Assembly: GCF_900604285.1 (NCBI RefSeq)
Contig: NZ_UWNY01000001.1
Location: 248,001-312,000, forward strand
Direction of reading: 5' to 3'
DNA length: 64,000 nucleotides
Origin: Varibaculum vaginae
GTDB taxonomy: Bacteria; Actinomycetota; Actinomycetes; Actinomycetales; Actinomycetaceae
Shown: one piece after another, positions 17,085 through 25,890 of the stretch
Layout: every line of letters starts with the position of its first letter
Position numbering within the stretch: position 1 is the stretch's first letter
Notes under the pieces: generated by a model
What the model saw: the letters and a program-made list of their open reading frames with translations, nothing else
Databases searched by the model: none
Told to the model about the DNA's origin: nothing
Position numbers and translations under genes: made by a program

Positions 17085-17742
17085 AGGTATCGCGCGGGCC
17101 ACGCCCTTTAACCGAGCGTGGCCCATGTTTCCAGGAGGGTGCCTGTGGCCCTAACACAATCAATCTTTTTATTACTACTGAACCAGCATGATCTTCGATG
17201 AGCCCCATTAATTGCGGAGTCAGATTCCGCAGTTCGCTGGCCCAACGGGTAGAGTCACAGCGCACCACTACGTCCCCATCTTTGATGGACTCTATTTCCG
17301 CGTGTTGTGCTACTTGACTGCCAACTATCTGTTCCCAATCGGCTTTCAGTTTGCCCACATCTAGCATTTTTCCGAGGCCAAAATTATTGACGTATCGTTT
17401 CCACACCGCATCTAACCTGCGCGGCTCCCTACGTGACCATCGGCCGCCATGGCCCCCTCCCGCCAGTCCCGGCGAGGGCTGCAACTGGGCTAATCCCGGA
17501 ACCTGGTCGCGAGCATAGCTGTCGTTTATTCCCTCAATCTGACCCAGGGAGATTTCTTTTGACTCTAGGAAACCATCATCCTTGGATGCGGTGGCGGCAA
17601 GCCCGTCCCAGTTGCGCCGCCCGCGGTGGCGCCGCAGGTCGCTGGCTGACATTCTGATTAGCCCTTTAGAGAAAGCGTGCTCTTGGGCAGCACGCAATAC
17701 CCTTTGAGTGTAGGTGAGGTTCCCCTCTGGCTGCTCAGTCAT
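17077..17742 (-). CDS. DUF721/DciA-family protein, probable replicative helicase operator
   Basis: A 221-residue protein with the actinobacterial DciA layout. An N-terminal arginine-rich segment (RVLRAAQEHAFSKGLIRM, RRHRGRRNWDG) is followed by a low-complexity linker, and the DUF721 domain occupies about 100-200 (KMLDVGKLKADWEQIVGSQVAQHAEIESIKDG in consecutive blocks, then VRCDSTRWASELRNLTPQL). The equivalent gene, Rv0004 in M. tuberculosis, also follows recF. DciA proteins interact with the replicative helicase DnaB and are thought to aid its loading in bacteria without DnaC. Its ATG overlaps the recF stop (TGATG), indicating tight coupling. Confidence 0.87.
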   Translation of the reverse strand: MTEQPEGNLTYTQRVLRAAQEHAFSKGLIRMSASDLRRHRGRRNWDGLAATASKDDGFLESKEISLGQIEGINDSYARDQVPGLAQLQPSPGLAGGGHGGRWSRREPRRLDAVWKRYVNNFGLGKMLDVGKLKADWEQIVGSQVAQHAEIESIKDGDVVVRCDSTRWASELRNLTPQLMGLIEDHAGSVVIKRLIVLGPQAPSWKHGPRSVKGRGPRDTYG

Positions 17743-19055
17743 CAGGTATCCTGCCTGCTATCTTTGAGACTATTTTCTGTGCTGACCTCACTTGATAGAG
17801 CCATGGGGGTAATAACGGTTCCCTGCGCAGCGCGCAATACCGCAAAAAAATACCCTTCGATTTCGGCGGGTAAATCTTTGCGGCTGGTGGCGGTAATCAG
17901 TACCTGGTCAGCGCGGTTCATGAATTCGAGGAGAGCGGAACGGCGGGAGGGATCCAGTTCCGCAAACACGTCATCCAAAATCAGGATAGGAGTTTCCCCC
18001 ACCTGACGTAACAGTTCAAACTGTCCCAGACGTAAAGCCAAGGCAGCGCTCCAGGTTTCCCCATGAGAAGCGAAACCTTTCACCGGTAGAGCATCTAGCA
18101 TCACCGCCAGATCATCACGGTGCGCACCCGCCAGATTGACCCCACGAATCAGTTCTTCCTCACGGCGAGCCGCAAAAGTTTCCTGGAGTGCCCCGGCTAC
18201 CGCCTGCGGGTCAGCCAAATCAGCGGGAGCATTAAAGGAAGGAACATATGACAATCCCAAAGTTTTAGAGGAGTTCGCCAGGTGCTCATCTCCTAAAACC
18301 AGAAGGTAAGACTGCGCAGCATGAGGAGTAAGTGCCTGCAAAGCCCGGACTCTACCTGCAATCAAACGCGCTCCTACCTGGGCTAGCTGATTATTCCAAA
18401 CATCAAGGGTAGACAGCTCTAAAGACAAATCTGCCCCGCGACGCTTCTTTTTTGCCGCCTGCTTCAACAGGGCGCCGCGCTGCCGCAAAATCTTTTGATG
18501 CTGACTGATAGTGCCAGCCTCAACCGGCCATAGTTGCACTAACAAATCATCCAGAAAACGGCGGCGAACCGCCGGATCACCCTGCAAAATATCTAAATCT
18601 TCTGGAGCGAACAGGGTAGTGGCCACCAATCCGCGCACCTGTTTTAGAGGTACTGGGGAGCGGCCTAAACGGGCACGATTAGCCTTCCCGGAACCTATTT
18701 CCAGGTCTACCAGCATTTCGCGATCCTGACAGTGAGCCTTCACCCGAATAACCGCCGCCCCAGGAACGGTGCCCTCAGTACTGCTATCTGCCTGTCCGTC
18801 CCCGGTTTCCAGACCTGCTCGCGCTACTGCCCCCGCATGAGCAGCCAACGCCGCTGATTGCGGGGCAAAACGTACCAGCGCACTGTCGACGCTAGCGCGA
18901 TGGGAGTGAAAGTTTGTTAAATATCCGATTGCCTCTACAAAATTGGTTTTACCTTGACCATTAGGGCCAACCAGGACATTTACCCCCGGCGATAGATGCA
19001 CTACGCAGTGGTGAAAACTGCGGTAATCGTCGAGGGCAATATCGGAAATATACAT
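17742..19055 (-). CDS. recF: DNA replication and repair ATPase RecF
   Basis: A 437-residue SMC-like ATPase that promotes RecA loading at gaps with RecO and RecR. Walker A is GPNGQGKTNFVEAI (about residues 34-47), a long coiled-coil region containing RRRFLDDLLVQLWP follows, then signature-like FASHGETWSAALALRL and Walker B PILILDDVFAELDP. It is longer than the usual 360-400 residues because of an insertion near residues 75-105 (ARAGLETGDGQADSSTEGTV) and a C-terminal tail. The gene follows dnaN by 24 bases and overlaps the start of the DciA gene by one base. Confidence 0.97.
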   Translation of the reverse strand: MYISDIALDDYRSFHHCVVHLSPGVNVLVGPNGQGKTNFVEAIGYLTNFHSHRASVDSALVRFAPQSAALAAHAGAVARAGLETGDGQADSSTEGTVPGAAVIRVKAHCQDREMLVDLEIGSGKANRARLGRSPVPLKQVRGLVATTLFAPEDLDILQGDPAVRRRFLDDLLVQLWPVEAGTISQHQKILRQRGALLKQAAKKKRRGADLSLELSTLDVWNNQLAQVGARLIAGRVRALQALTPHAAQSYLLVLGDEHLANSSKTLGLSYVPSFNAPADLADPQAVAGALQETFAARREEELIRGVNLAGAHRDDLAVMLDALPVKGFASHGETWSAALALRLGQFELLRQVGETPILILDDVFAELDPSRRSALLEFMNRADQVLITATSRKDLPAEIEGYFFAVLRAAQGTVITPMALSSEVSTENSLKDSRQDT

Positions 19056-19079
19056 GACCTTGGGTGGTCCCCCAGCTGA

Positions 19080-20213
19080 CTAGGAAGAATAGCGAATCGG
19101 CATCAGCAGATACCTAAATTCTGAAGAATCGTCCCCATCTAGTTCTTCCTGTCCAGTAATCACTGCCGGCTTCGTGGGGTGAGTAAACGACATCCGTACA
19201 TAATCGGAATCCAAAGCCGCCAAACCATCCAGAAGATACTGGGAGTCAAACACGATCATCATCGGCTCATCTGCAATAAAGGTGCAGGTCATTTCTTCAT
19301 GTGCCTGCGCATCATTGCCCTGCCCGGCCTCTAAAGTAAGCATTCCGTCTGCGAAATTCATGCGGATCTGGGCACTGCGATCAGTCACCAAAGAAACTCG
19401 TTTGATTGCCTGCTCAAGTTCTTCACGGCGAACAACTGCTTTAATCGGCGCTTCCTTGGGGAACAAGCTGGTTACCGGCGGATAATCACCTTCAGTGAGC
19501 TGGGAGGTAATCTTGCGCCCTCCGGCTTCTAGGGCGATAATCGCCCCACCCTCGGAAGAGTTTTCCAAACCCAAATGAATCTCCCCCGCACCCGAAAGCG
19601 CTTTCGCCATTTCTGAAAGAATCCGCGATTTTACCAGGGCATCTGCGGAAAAATCGGTTTCTTTCGGTTGCCAATCCATTACCCGAACTGCCAGGCGATA
19701 CCGGTCGGTAGCCATTAGGTTCAGATGAGAATCCGACAGCTCCATCCGCACGGTAGCCAGGAGGGGCAAGGCTTCATCGGAGGAGGCAGCACGAGAAACT
19801 TGAGCCACTGCCCGTGCGAACTCTACCGAGTCAAGTTCTCCAATTGCCTCGGGAACTTGTGGCAAAGCAGGATAATCATCCAGGGGCATTACTGCCAACT
19901 GGAAACTGGAGGCGCCACAGGAAATACTAACTTTTCCCCCCTCCATCTGCACAGTTACTGGCTTCTTGGGGAGCTGCTTGCAGATATTAGCCACCATTTT
20001 CCCAGAGACTAGGACTTCTCCCTCTGATTCCACGTCGGCCTCAAATTGATTCCGGGAGGAAACTTCATAGTCGAAGCTTGACAAGGTGACAATACCGGCC
20101 TTGGCGCTCATCCAGACTCCGCCCAATACCGCCACTGCTGGACGTGCCGGCAAAGTGCGGGCGGTCCAGCTGATTGCGTCCTCGAAAATATCCCGCTCGA
20201 CTACGAACTTCAT
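19080..20213 (-). CDS. dnaN: DNA polymerase III sliding clamp (beta subunit)
   Basis: A 377-residue sliding clamp of three similar lobes, standard length. Family blocks seen are MKFVVERDIFEDAISWTART at the start, GGKVSISCGASSFQLAVMPLDDYP in consecutive parts, LLATVRMELSDSHLNLMATDRYRLAVR, and the C-terminal MPIRYSS in place of the usual MPVRL. A ribosome-binding site AAGGGGCAG precedes the ATG. It encodes the processivity ring for the replicative polymerase. dnaA, which normally sits just upstream, is replaced by a peptide transporter operon; the 207-base gap contains only degenerate DnaA-box-like words such as TTATCCCCA at 20363-20355. Confidence 0.98.
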   Translation of the reverse strand: MKFVVERDIFEDAISWTARTLPARPAVAVLGGVWMSAKAGIVTLSSFDYEVSSRNQFEADVESEGEVLVSGKMVANICKQLPKKPVTVQMEGGKVSISCGASSFQLAVMPLDDYPALPQVPEAIGELDSVEFARAVAQVSRAASSDEALPLLATVRMELSDSHLNLMATDRYRLAVRVMDWQPKETDFSADALVKSRILSEMAKALSGAGEIHLGLENSSEGGAIIALEAGGRKITSQLTEGDYPPVTSLFPKEAPIKAVVRREELEQAIKRVSLVTDRSAQIRMNFADGMLTLEAGQGNDAQAHEEMTCTFIADEPMMIVFDSQYLLDGLAALDSDYVRMSFTHPTKPAVITGQEELDGDDSSEFRYLLMPIRYSS

Positions 20214-20420
20214 GCGCTGCCCCTTTTATCTTCTTGACCATGGTTTATGGCGCGAAATTTGCAAAATCCAACCGGCGAAACCCGAACTGGATAATTTGTT
20301 CCAGTCTCCCATTATAGGGTTTAGTATCCCGATTAGCACTAAAGCGCTAAAAACTGGGGATAACGCGCCGATTCTTGCCTGAAGGGACAGTTTATTCCCA
20401 GGTATAACCGGTTTTGAGGG

Positions 20421-21215
20421 TTAACTTCTCAGCTTCAACTGGGGCACGGCCACGATTAGTTCGCGAGTATAGTCTTGCTGCGGGTGTAAAAACACCTGTT
20501 CAACTGAGCCTTCCTCTACTATTTTTCCCTCTCTCATCACTATTACTCTCTGGCAAAGGTGCCTCACCACCGCCAAGTCATGGCTGACAAACAGTAAAGT
20601 CAAGTCATCTCGCTGAGCGACTTGCATAATCAGATTTAATACCTGCGCTCTTACCGAAACGTCTAGGGCGGAAACCGCTTCATCAGCTATTAGCACGTCA
20701 GGACGCGCAGCTAGGGCGCGGGCTAGAGCAATTCGTTGTCGTTGGCCTCCCGAAAACTGGTGAGGATATTTATCGGCGTCCTCGCTACTTAAACCAACTT
20801 CCGCGAGCACTTCTTCTAGGCGCGCCGGGATATCGTTAGGTACTCCTTCCCGTCCACGTACCCAAGGGGAACGTAACGGTTCAGTAATAATTTTACCCAC
20901 CCGCATCCGTGGATCCAGAGAACTCAGCGGATCTTGAAACACCATTTGTACCCGGGAACGCAAATTGCCTAACTGTTTTTCTTTTAATCCAGTAATAGTT
21001 TGTCCAGCGAAGCTAATTTCCCCGCTAGTAGGACGAGAAAGCGCACACAACATGCGGATCAGGGTAGATTTTCCCGACCCAGATTCCCCTACGATTCCTA
21101 GACGCTCCCCGGCACTAACTTCCAGGCTTACTCCAGCTACCGCATGTACCTGTCCAGTAGAGCGCGGATAAATTTTCACTAAATCTTTGGCGAGGAAAAT
21201 CGGTTGCTCACTCAT
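20421..21215 (-). CDS. Oligopeptide/dipeptide ABC transporter ATPase (OppF/DppF type)
   Basis: A 264-residue ATPase from the ATG at 21215, chosen because AGGGGG sits 4 bases upstream; an earlier ATG at 21236 lacks a site. Walker A GESGSGKST, Q-loop MVFQDPLSSLDPRM, signature FSGGQRQR, Walker B VLIADEAVSALDV and H-loop FVSHDLAVVR are present. The DPLSSLDPRM segment marks the OppF/DppF branch. The usual C-terminal iron-sulfur-type extension with PxC motifs is short. The start overlaps the partner ATPase gene by 8 bases. It is the last gene of a five-gene importer operon and ends 207 bases before dnaN. Confidence 0.93.
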   Translation of the reverse strand: MSEQPIFLAKDLVKIYPRSTGQVHAVAGVSLEVSAGERLGIVGESGSGKSTLIRMLCALSRPTSGEISFAGQTITGLKEKQLGNLRSRVQMVFQDPLSSLDPRMRVGKIITEPLRSPWVRGREGVPNDIPARLEEVLAEVGLSSEDADKYPHQFSGGQRQRIALARALAARPDVLIADEAVSALDVSVRAQVLNLIMQVAQRDDLTLLFVSHDLAVVRHLCQRVIVMREGKIVEEGSVEQVFLHPQQDYTRELIVAVPQLKLRS

Positions 21216-22032
21216 CGTTCCCCCTAAAGAAATCACTCAGGACGGGCAGGCGCGCTCCCGGTTTTACCGCCGCAATATCGGCGGTCGCCAGCAGACCGCG
21301 AGTATAGGGGTGTTTAGGCTGTGCCAGCACTTGCCGCAGGGGGCCGCGTTCCACAATTTGCCCCTGATGCATCACCAGCAGGTAGTCACAAATCTGGTTG
21401 ACTACCGCTAAATCGTGGCTGATAAACAGGCAGGCAGAAGCGGTTTCTGTCAGCTCTTTATCTAAAAGCCGGAGCACTTTTGCCTGCACAGTAACATCCA
21501 AAGCGGTGGTGGGTTCATCACAAATCAGCAGTTGGGGGGCATTTATCAGCGCCATCGCCATCATCACCCGTTGGCGTTGCCCTCCAGACAGCTGGTGAGG
21601 GAAGGCATTGGCGTTTTGCTCCGGATCGGGAAGACCCACCCTGCCCAGCATTTTTATTACTTCCTGACGTTTTCCACGCCGCCCACGTTGGTGCAACGTT
21701 AAAACCTCCGCCACCTGTTTACCTACCCGCATGGTGGGATCGAGGGCGGTCATCGGTTCTTGAAAAATCATTCCGATTTTAGAGCCTCGCAACTGTGCCA
21801 TCTGTCTATCTGGCAGTGATAATAGCTCCTTACCATCCAGGGACACCGAACCGGTAGTTTTTACGCCCTCCCCAAGCAACCCCATTAGCGACAGTGCCGT
21901 AACCGATTTACCCGAACCTGATTCGCCAATCAGCCCCACCCGCGCGCCAGCAGGAATTTCAAAACTGATTCCTTTGATTACCTGGCGTTCCCCCAAAAAA
22001 ACCTGTAAATCCTTTACTTTAAGTCCCTTCAT
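21208..22032 (-). CDS. Oligopeptide/dipeptide ABC transporter ATPase (OppD/DppD type)
   Basis: A 274-residue ATPase, second nucleotide-binding subunit of the importer. Motifs: Walker A GESGSGKSV, Q-loop MIFQEPMTALDPTMRVG, signature LSGGQRQR, Walker B LLICDEPTTALDV, H-loop FISHDLAVV. MTALDPTMRVGKQV is typical of OppD/DppD. The C-terminus HPYTRGLLATADI is the family's regulatory start, but the protein stops soon after, so it is shorter than most OppD (about 320-340 residues). It overlaps the permease gene upstream (ATGA-type, 22029-22032). Confidence 0.93.
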   Translation of the reverse strand: MKGLKVKDLQVFLGERQVIKGISFEIPAGARVGLIGESGSGKSVTALSLMGLLGEGVKTTGSVSLDGKELLSLPDRQMAQLRGSKIGMIFQEPMTALDPTMRVGKQVAEVLTLHQRGRRGKRQEVIKMLGRVGLPDPEQNANAFPHQLSGGQRQRVMMAMALINAPQLLICDEPTTALDVTVQAKVLRLLDKELTETASACLFISHDLAVVNQICDYLLVMHQGQIVERGPLRQVLAQPKHPYTRGLLATADIAAVKPGARLPVLSDFFRGNDE

Positions 22033-22868
22033 GAGTGCTCCCTAAGTTGCGGATCTAGCACCTCACGCAACCCATCACCTAATAGGTTGAACCCGAGAAC
22101 AGTCAGGGCAATTCCCAATGCTGGCCACAGCGCCAATTGTGGGCTAACCAGTAGCGATTTTTGGGCTTCAAAGAGCATTAAACCCCAGGTGGGAGTATCC
22201 GGGCGAGTACCCAATCCCAGATAAGATAAAGCCGCCTCCGCCAAAATTGCAAGAGCGAAACTCACCGAGGATTGCACAATAATCGTGGGAGCGATATTGG
22301 GTAACACGTGGGTAACGGTGGCGCGATAGCGGGGAGTACCTGCTGCCCTTGCCGCCACCATATAGTCCTGCGACATTACCCCCAAAGTGGCTGCCCGGAT
22401 ATTACGGGCAAATGCGGGAATAGAGGCAATCCCAATCGCTAGCATCGCCGTCCAGGTAGAACCGGATCCGCCTGCCGCCGCCAGTAAAATCGCCAGCAGT
22501 AAAGCGGGGAAAGCATAAAGAATATCGAGAGCGCGCTCAATGATTCTTGCCGGCCACCCTCCACGCTGAGCAGCATAAACACCCAGCGGAACCCCAAGTA
22601 TGGCACCGATGCTGACGGATACTATCCCCACCAACAGACAGATTCCAGCTCCTGAGAGAATCCGGGAAAACACGTCGCGTCCAAAATCATCGGTACCGAA
22701 AATATGGGAGGCCGAGGGGGGACTTAAACGCTGCTCACTAACTTCCGTAGGGTCAAACGGCAAGTAGAAGAAAGACCATATTCCCATCAGTACTATTAGG
22801 CTCACGAGCACAATCCCCATCCACAGGCTGGGCTGGCGGCGCAGCGAAATTTCCCGGCTGATAGTCAT
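22029..22868 (-). CDS. Oligopeptide/dipeptide ABC transporter permease (OppC/DppC type)
   Basis: A 279-residue permease with about six membrane helices. The N-terminal helix is LWMGIVLVSLIVLMGIWSFF. The family-specific segment PPSASHIFGTDDFGRDVFSRIL is visible in consecutive pieces, and the coupling loop reads DYMVAARAAGTPRYRATVTHVLP. C-terminal block GLGTRPDTPTWGLML and NLLGDGLREVLDPQLR complete the OppC pattern. It pairs with the OppB-type permease encoded just upstream (4-base overlap). Confidence 0.95.
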   Translation of the reverse strand: MTISREISLRRQPSLWMGIVLVSLIVLMGIWSFFYLPFDPTEVSEQRLSPPSASHIFGTDDFGRDVFSRILSGAGICLLVGIVSVSIGAILGVPLGVYAAQRGGWPARIIERALDILYAFPALLLAILLAAAGGSGSTWTAMLAIGIASIPAFARNIRAATLGVMSQDYMVAARAAGTPRYRATVTHVLPNIAPTIIVQSSVSFALAILAEAALSYLGLGTRPDTPTWGLMLFEAQKSLLVSPQLALWPALGIALTVLGFNLLGDGLREVLDPQLREHS

Positions 22869-23827
22869 CGCTCCACCCCTTGCCGGATTCTAGGATCCAG
22901 TAGCTGGTAAACCACATCTATCAGCGCGTTAATTACCAGCACCACCGCAACCAGAATCATCACTACCGCTTGTACTACGGTTAAATCTCGCTGGCCAACC
23001 GCAGCAATCAGGTAGGTACCCAAACCAGGAATTGCAAACACTTGCTCGACTACAATCGCCCCGACCAGTAAGGTCGAAAGTTGCAGCCCCAAAACGGTAA
23101 TTACCTGTAAGGCGGCATTTCTCACTCCGTGACGTAATAGTGCCCCGGGAAAACTCCAGCCAATCGCCCTTGCCGTGCGAAAATAATCCTGCTTGATTAC
23201 TTCGATAAAAGCCGAGCGGGTGTAGCGGGTAAGTACTGCTCCTTGCACTACGGCTATCGAAAGTGCCGGCAGAAACAGGTAGCGTGCCCATTCCAGCGGA
23301 TCCTCTTGAAAGGAAACATACCCGTTTGCTGGCAGCAGTTGCAGTTTCACCGCGAAAACTATGGTTAGCAGCATTCCAGCTAAAAATGCGGGGATCGCCA
23401 TTCCTAACTGGCTGAGAACCGATACCACGATTCCGATTTTGCGGTTACGGCGTAGCGCCCCGAACATCCCCAGGGGAATTGCCAGCACTAAGGCCAGGAT
23501 CATCCCCGCAAAAACCAATGAAAATGTGGCTTCTAACCGGTGGGGTAACTGTTCGGCAATCGCTTGTCCGGTGAAAATTGAGGTACCGGGATCCAGACAT
23601 AACATTCCACCAAGCCAAGTTACATAGCGCAACATTAGGGGTTGATCCAGTCCCATAGCGATCCGTAGTTGCGCCACCGAAGTCGGGTCGGCATTCGCCC
23701 CTAAAATCACCCCAGTAACATCTCCAGGAAGCAGATTTATTAGCAAGAACACCACCAGGGAAGCCGCTATTAGACTGACTAATAGGGTGGCTACTCGCTT
23801 TAGGATGGCCTTCGCCGGCGCTTTCAT
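22865..23827 (-). CDS. Oligopeptide/dipeptide ABC transporter permease (OppB/DppB type)
   Basis: A 320-residue permease of the OppB family, standard length. Features: N-terminal helix TLLVSLIAASLVVFLLINLL followed by PGDVTGVILG, GLDQPLMLRYVTWLGGMLCLDPG, and coupling loop EVIKQDYFRTARAIGWSFPGALLRH. The C-terminus ends IDVVYQLLDPRIRQG. It forms the channel with the OppC-type subunit. The start is one base after the binding-protein stop codon region, so the operon is tightly packed. Confidence 0.95.
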   Translation of the reverse strand: MKAPAKAILKRVATLLVSLIAASLVVFLLINLLPGDVTGVILGANADPTSVAQLRIAMGLDQPLMLRYVTWLGGMLCLDPGTSIFTGQAIAEQLPHRLEATFSLVFAGMILALVLAIPLGMFGALRRNRKIGIVVSVLSQLGMAIPAFLAGMLLTIVFAVKLQLLPANGYVSFQEDPLEWARYLFLPALSIAVVQGAVLTRYTRSAFIEVIKQDYFRTARAIGWSFPGALLRHGVRNAALQVITVLGLQLSTLLVGAIVVEQVFAIPGLGTYLIAAVGQRDLTVVQAVVMILVAVVLVINALIDVVYQLLDPRIRQGVER

Positions 23828-23828
23828 G

Positions 23829-25331
23829 TCAACCCTGGTAATTAATAGATGATAAATCGAAGGATAGTCCAGTTACATTCGCGGCCAGCCCGCTAATATC
23901 TGCCTTAGTCACAATCAGATTCGGCAATAGCCACAAGAATCCGGCAGCGGCATCATCCGAAAGCACCTTCGCCGCTTGCTTCATGTATTTTACCTGTTCT
24001 TCTGGGGTACCCTCATCGGCTTTTTGATACAAATCCCGGAACTGTTGTGAATCGTAATGCCAATAGTAATCGGAGTTAGTAAAGCGGGAAATATCGCGCG
24101 GCTCCATGTGGGCAACAATGGTGAGGTCGTAGTTAGATTTCACCATTACTTCATCAATCCAGCGCGCCGGAAACTCTAACTGTTCAATCTCCAAGGTAAT
24201 TCCAACTTTAGAAAGCTGGCTCTTAATGTGAGTAGCGGCTCCCGAAGCATAAGGCAAGGTAGGGATTCTCATTTTCAGGGTTAGCCCCTCGCCATAACCG
24301 GATTCCTGCAGTAATTTCTGGGCTTTTTCCCGATCTAAGGGATAGGCAGTAGATAAATCTTCGTACCAAGGATCAGTTGGCGGTACCATCGATCCAATCA
24401 ACAGACCTTTACCTGCCCAAACTGCATCCCTAACCGCTTTGCGGTCAAGAGCATAGTTAATCGCTTGGCGTACTCGTTTATCTTTGAGGGCGGGGCGCTG
24501 TTGATTCATCCCCATCACCACTTCGCCGTTGGTATTACCTTCCAACACTTTAAACCGGGAATCATCACTGAACTTATCGAGTGCCTGCGGGGCAGCCAAG
24601 TTGGAAATAATATCGAGCGAGCCAGAAAGCATCGCAGTATTCATGGCATTAGGGTCGGAAAAATACCGGAAAGTCGCCCCCTTAACCTTGGGTTTTTCAC
24701 CCCAATATTTTTGGTTAGTCACCAATTGAATCTCTTCACCCTGTCTCCACTCTTTGAGAGTATAAGGTCCGGAACCAGCCGGTTTGGTAGCTAAATTCCC
24801 CTTATCTAATGCCTGCGGGTCATAAATGATTCCCGCAGTAGAACTCAGGTAATACAGCCAGGCGTTCGAGGGGTGGGACAGTTCAAACTGAACTTTCTTT
24901 CCTCCCAAATCTTTCACCGCTTTTAGAGCTTCCATCTCTTGCTTGCGGGTTGGGCTCACGGTCTTATCGTTGAGGAGGTAGTTAAAAGATTTTGCGACTG
25001 CTGCCCCATCCACCGGTGCACCTGAAGCGAACTTAGCATCCTTCAAGGTGAAAGTGTAAGTCTTGCGATCAGCAGAAACTTGGTATTCTTTCGCCAGCAG
25101 CGGCACGATTTTGCCTTTACCGTCCACCCGCAACAATGTTTCATACACGTTATAGAGCAGCGCGTAGGTAATAGCAGCAGCATCATTATGCGAGGGATCT
25201 AAAGTCGAGGGCGTGGCATGTACCCCGATCGTCAACACCCGCTGAGATTTAGCACCTGAAGAATTAGCACTAGAACAGCCAGCTAACACCAAACCGGCGA
25301 CTGTCAACATGGCCAAAAGACGCTTACGCAA
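23829..25331 (-). CDS. Peptide-type (SBP family 5) substrate-binding lipoprotein
   Basis: A 500-residue exported lipoprotein: signal MRKRLLAMLTVAGLVLAGC with Cys19. Family 5 markers are LTIGVHATPSTLDPSHNDAA at the mature start, YNVYETLLRVDGKGKIVPLLA, the SGPYTLKEW segment and RVRQAINYALDRKAV. Such proteins bind di- or oligopeptides, nickel chelates or glycosides; the bound ligand is not predictable here. It is the first gene of the operon encoding two permeases and two ATPases. Reading starts after GGAGATC upstream of the ATG. Confidence 0.94.
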   Translation of the reverse strand: MRKRLLAMLTVAGLVLAGCSSANSSGAKSQRVLTIGVHATPSTLDPSHNDAAAITYALLYNVYETLLRVDGKGKIVPLLAKEYQVSADRKTYTFTLKDAKFASGAPVDGAAVAKSFNYLLNDKTVSPTRKQEMEALKAVKDLGGKKVQFELSHPSNAWLYYLSSTAGIIYDPQALDKGNLATKPAGSGPYTLKEWRQGEEIQLVTNQKYWGEKPKVKGATFRYFSDPNAMNTAMLSGSLDIISNLAAPQALDKFSDDSRFKVLEGNTNGEVVMGMNQQRPALKDKRVRQAINYALDRKAVRDAVWAGKGLLIGSMVPPTDPWYEDLSTAYPLDREKAQKLLQESGYGEGLTLKMRIPTLPYASGAATHIKSQLSKVGITLEIEQLEFPARWIDEVMVKSNYDLTIVAHMEPRDISRFTNSDYYWHYDSQQFRDLYQKADEGTPEEQVKYMKQAAKVLSDDAAAGFLWLLPNLIVTKADISGLAANVTGLSFDLSSINYQG

Positions 25332-25420
25332 GGATCTCCCCTTTATTGGTAATGGGTCATGATTGTTTCAATCATAGTCGTTTGCCCGCCTCACCCGAAT
25401 TTACCGCCCACTTCCCGCAA

Positions 25421-25507
25421 GGGTCGCGGCCGGTAAAAGATACGAGAGGGGCTTGACCGGCGAAGCCGGTCACGGGGTCCCCGGAGTGCTTTTACCGAGC
25501 CAGACCC
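25421..25507. other. Large folded element between the peptide transporter and tRNA-Lys
   Basis: An outer stem joins GGGTC-GC-GGC-CGGTAAAAG (25421-25439) with CTTTTACCG-A-GCC-A-GACCC (25489-25507), 17 pairs with small bulges. Inside lie GGGG (25448-25451)/CCCC (25479-25482) and the perfect hairpin GACCGGC-GAA-GCCGGTC (25455-25471). It fits no RNA family I recognise. The 25332-25673 gap also holds a DnaA box and repeats, but no gene. Confidence 0.5.
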
Positions 25508-25528
25508 GCAGCGCACGTTAAAGCAAAA

Positions 25529-25537
25529 TGTGGATAA
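25529..25537 (-). promoter_or_regulatory. Perfect DnaA box
   Basis: TGTGGATAA on the plus strand, TTATCCACA on the minus strand, the consensus DnaA-binding 9-mer. I saw no second perfect copy close by, so this is a single box, not an origin cluster. Confidence 0.6.
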
Positions 25538-25542
25538 CTGAG

Positions 25543-25640
25543 GGGATTACGCCAGTGTTAGTAATCCCTGATGAGATCCTCGTTGTGTCAGTAATCCCAT
25601 TCGGGATTACACACAACTTCCTCCTCTTCACTGATGAAGA
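25543..25640 (-). repeat. tRNA-linked repeat module, copies B (tandem, partly degenerate)
   Basis: GGGATTAC (25543-25550) pairs with GTAATCCC (25561-25568). A second, better copy has GTAATCCC-ATTC-GGGATTAC (25591-25610), then a T/C-rich stretch ending CACTGATGAAG. The block from 25589 matches copy A at 3721-3769 in order and wording. Both lie on the 3' side of a minus-strand tRNA gene. Confidence 0.55.
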
Positions 25641-25653
25641 AACAAGTTTCTTC
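25636..25653 (-). other. Hairpin 3' of tRNA-Lys
   Basis: Perfect stem GAAGAAAC-AA-GTTTCTTC about 20 bases after the 3' end of tRNA-Lys. No T-run follows on the minus strand. It occupies the place held by the intrinsic terminator in copy A and may end the tRNA transcript. Confidence 0.45.
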
Positions 25654-25673
25654 ACCGTTCATCGTCGTCGTTG

Positions 25674-25746
<73 letters not shown>

Positions 25747-25890
25747 CTGCCTTAAAGGCACGTTTTATTCTACAAGGGCATCGGCTATTTCCCAACTTAG
25801 ATTTTGGTTGCTTCCATCACTAAATAGCCCTTAAAGTAGTATTCAAATCCTTCCATAGCAGGCTGAAATTAGAATTAGGAAAAGAATTTT

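Noticed and set aside
20214-20420. Possible oriC between dnaN and the peptide transporter
   Set aside because: Only degenerate DnaA-like words (TTATCCCCA, TTATCCAGT); no perfect box and no AT-rich unwinding stretch. An origin near dnaA to the right of the window is more likely.
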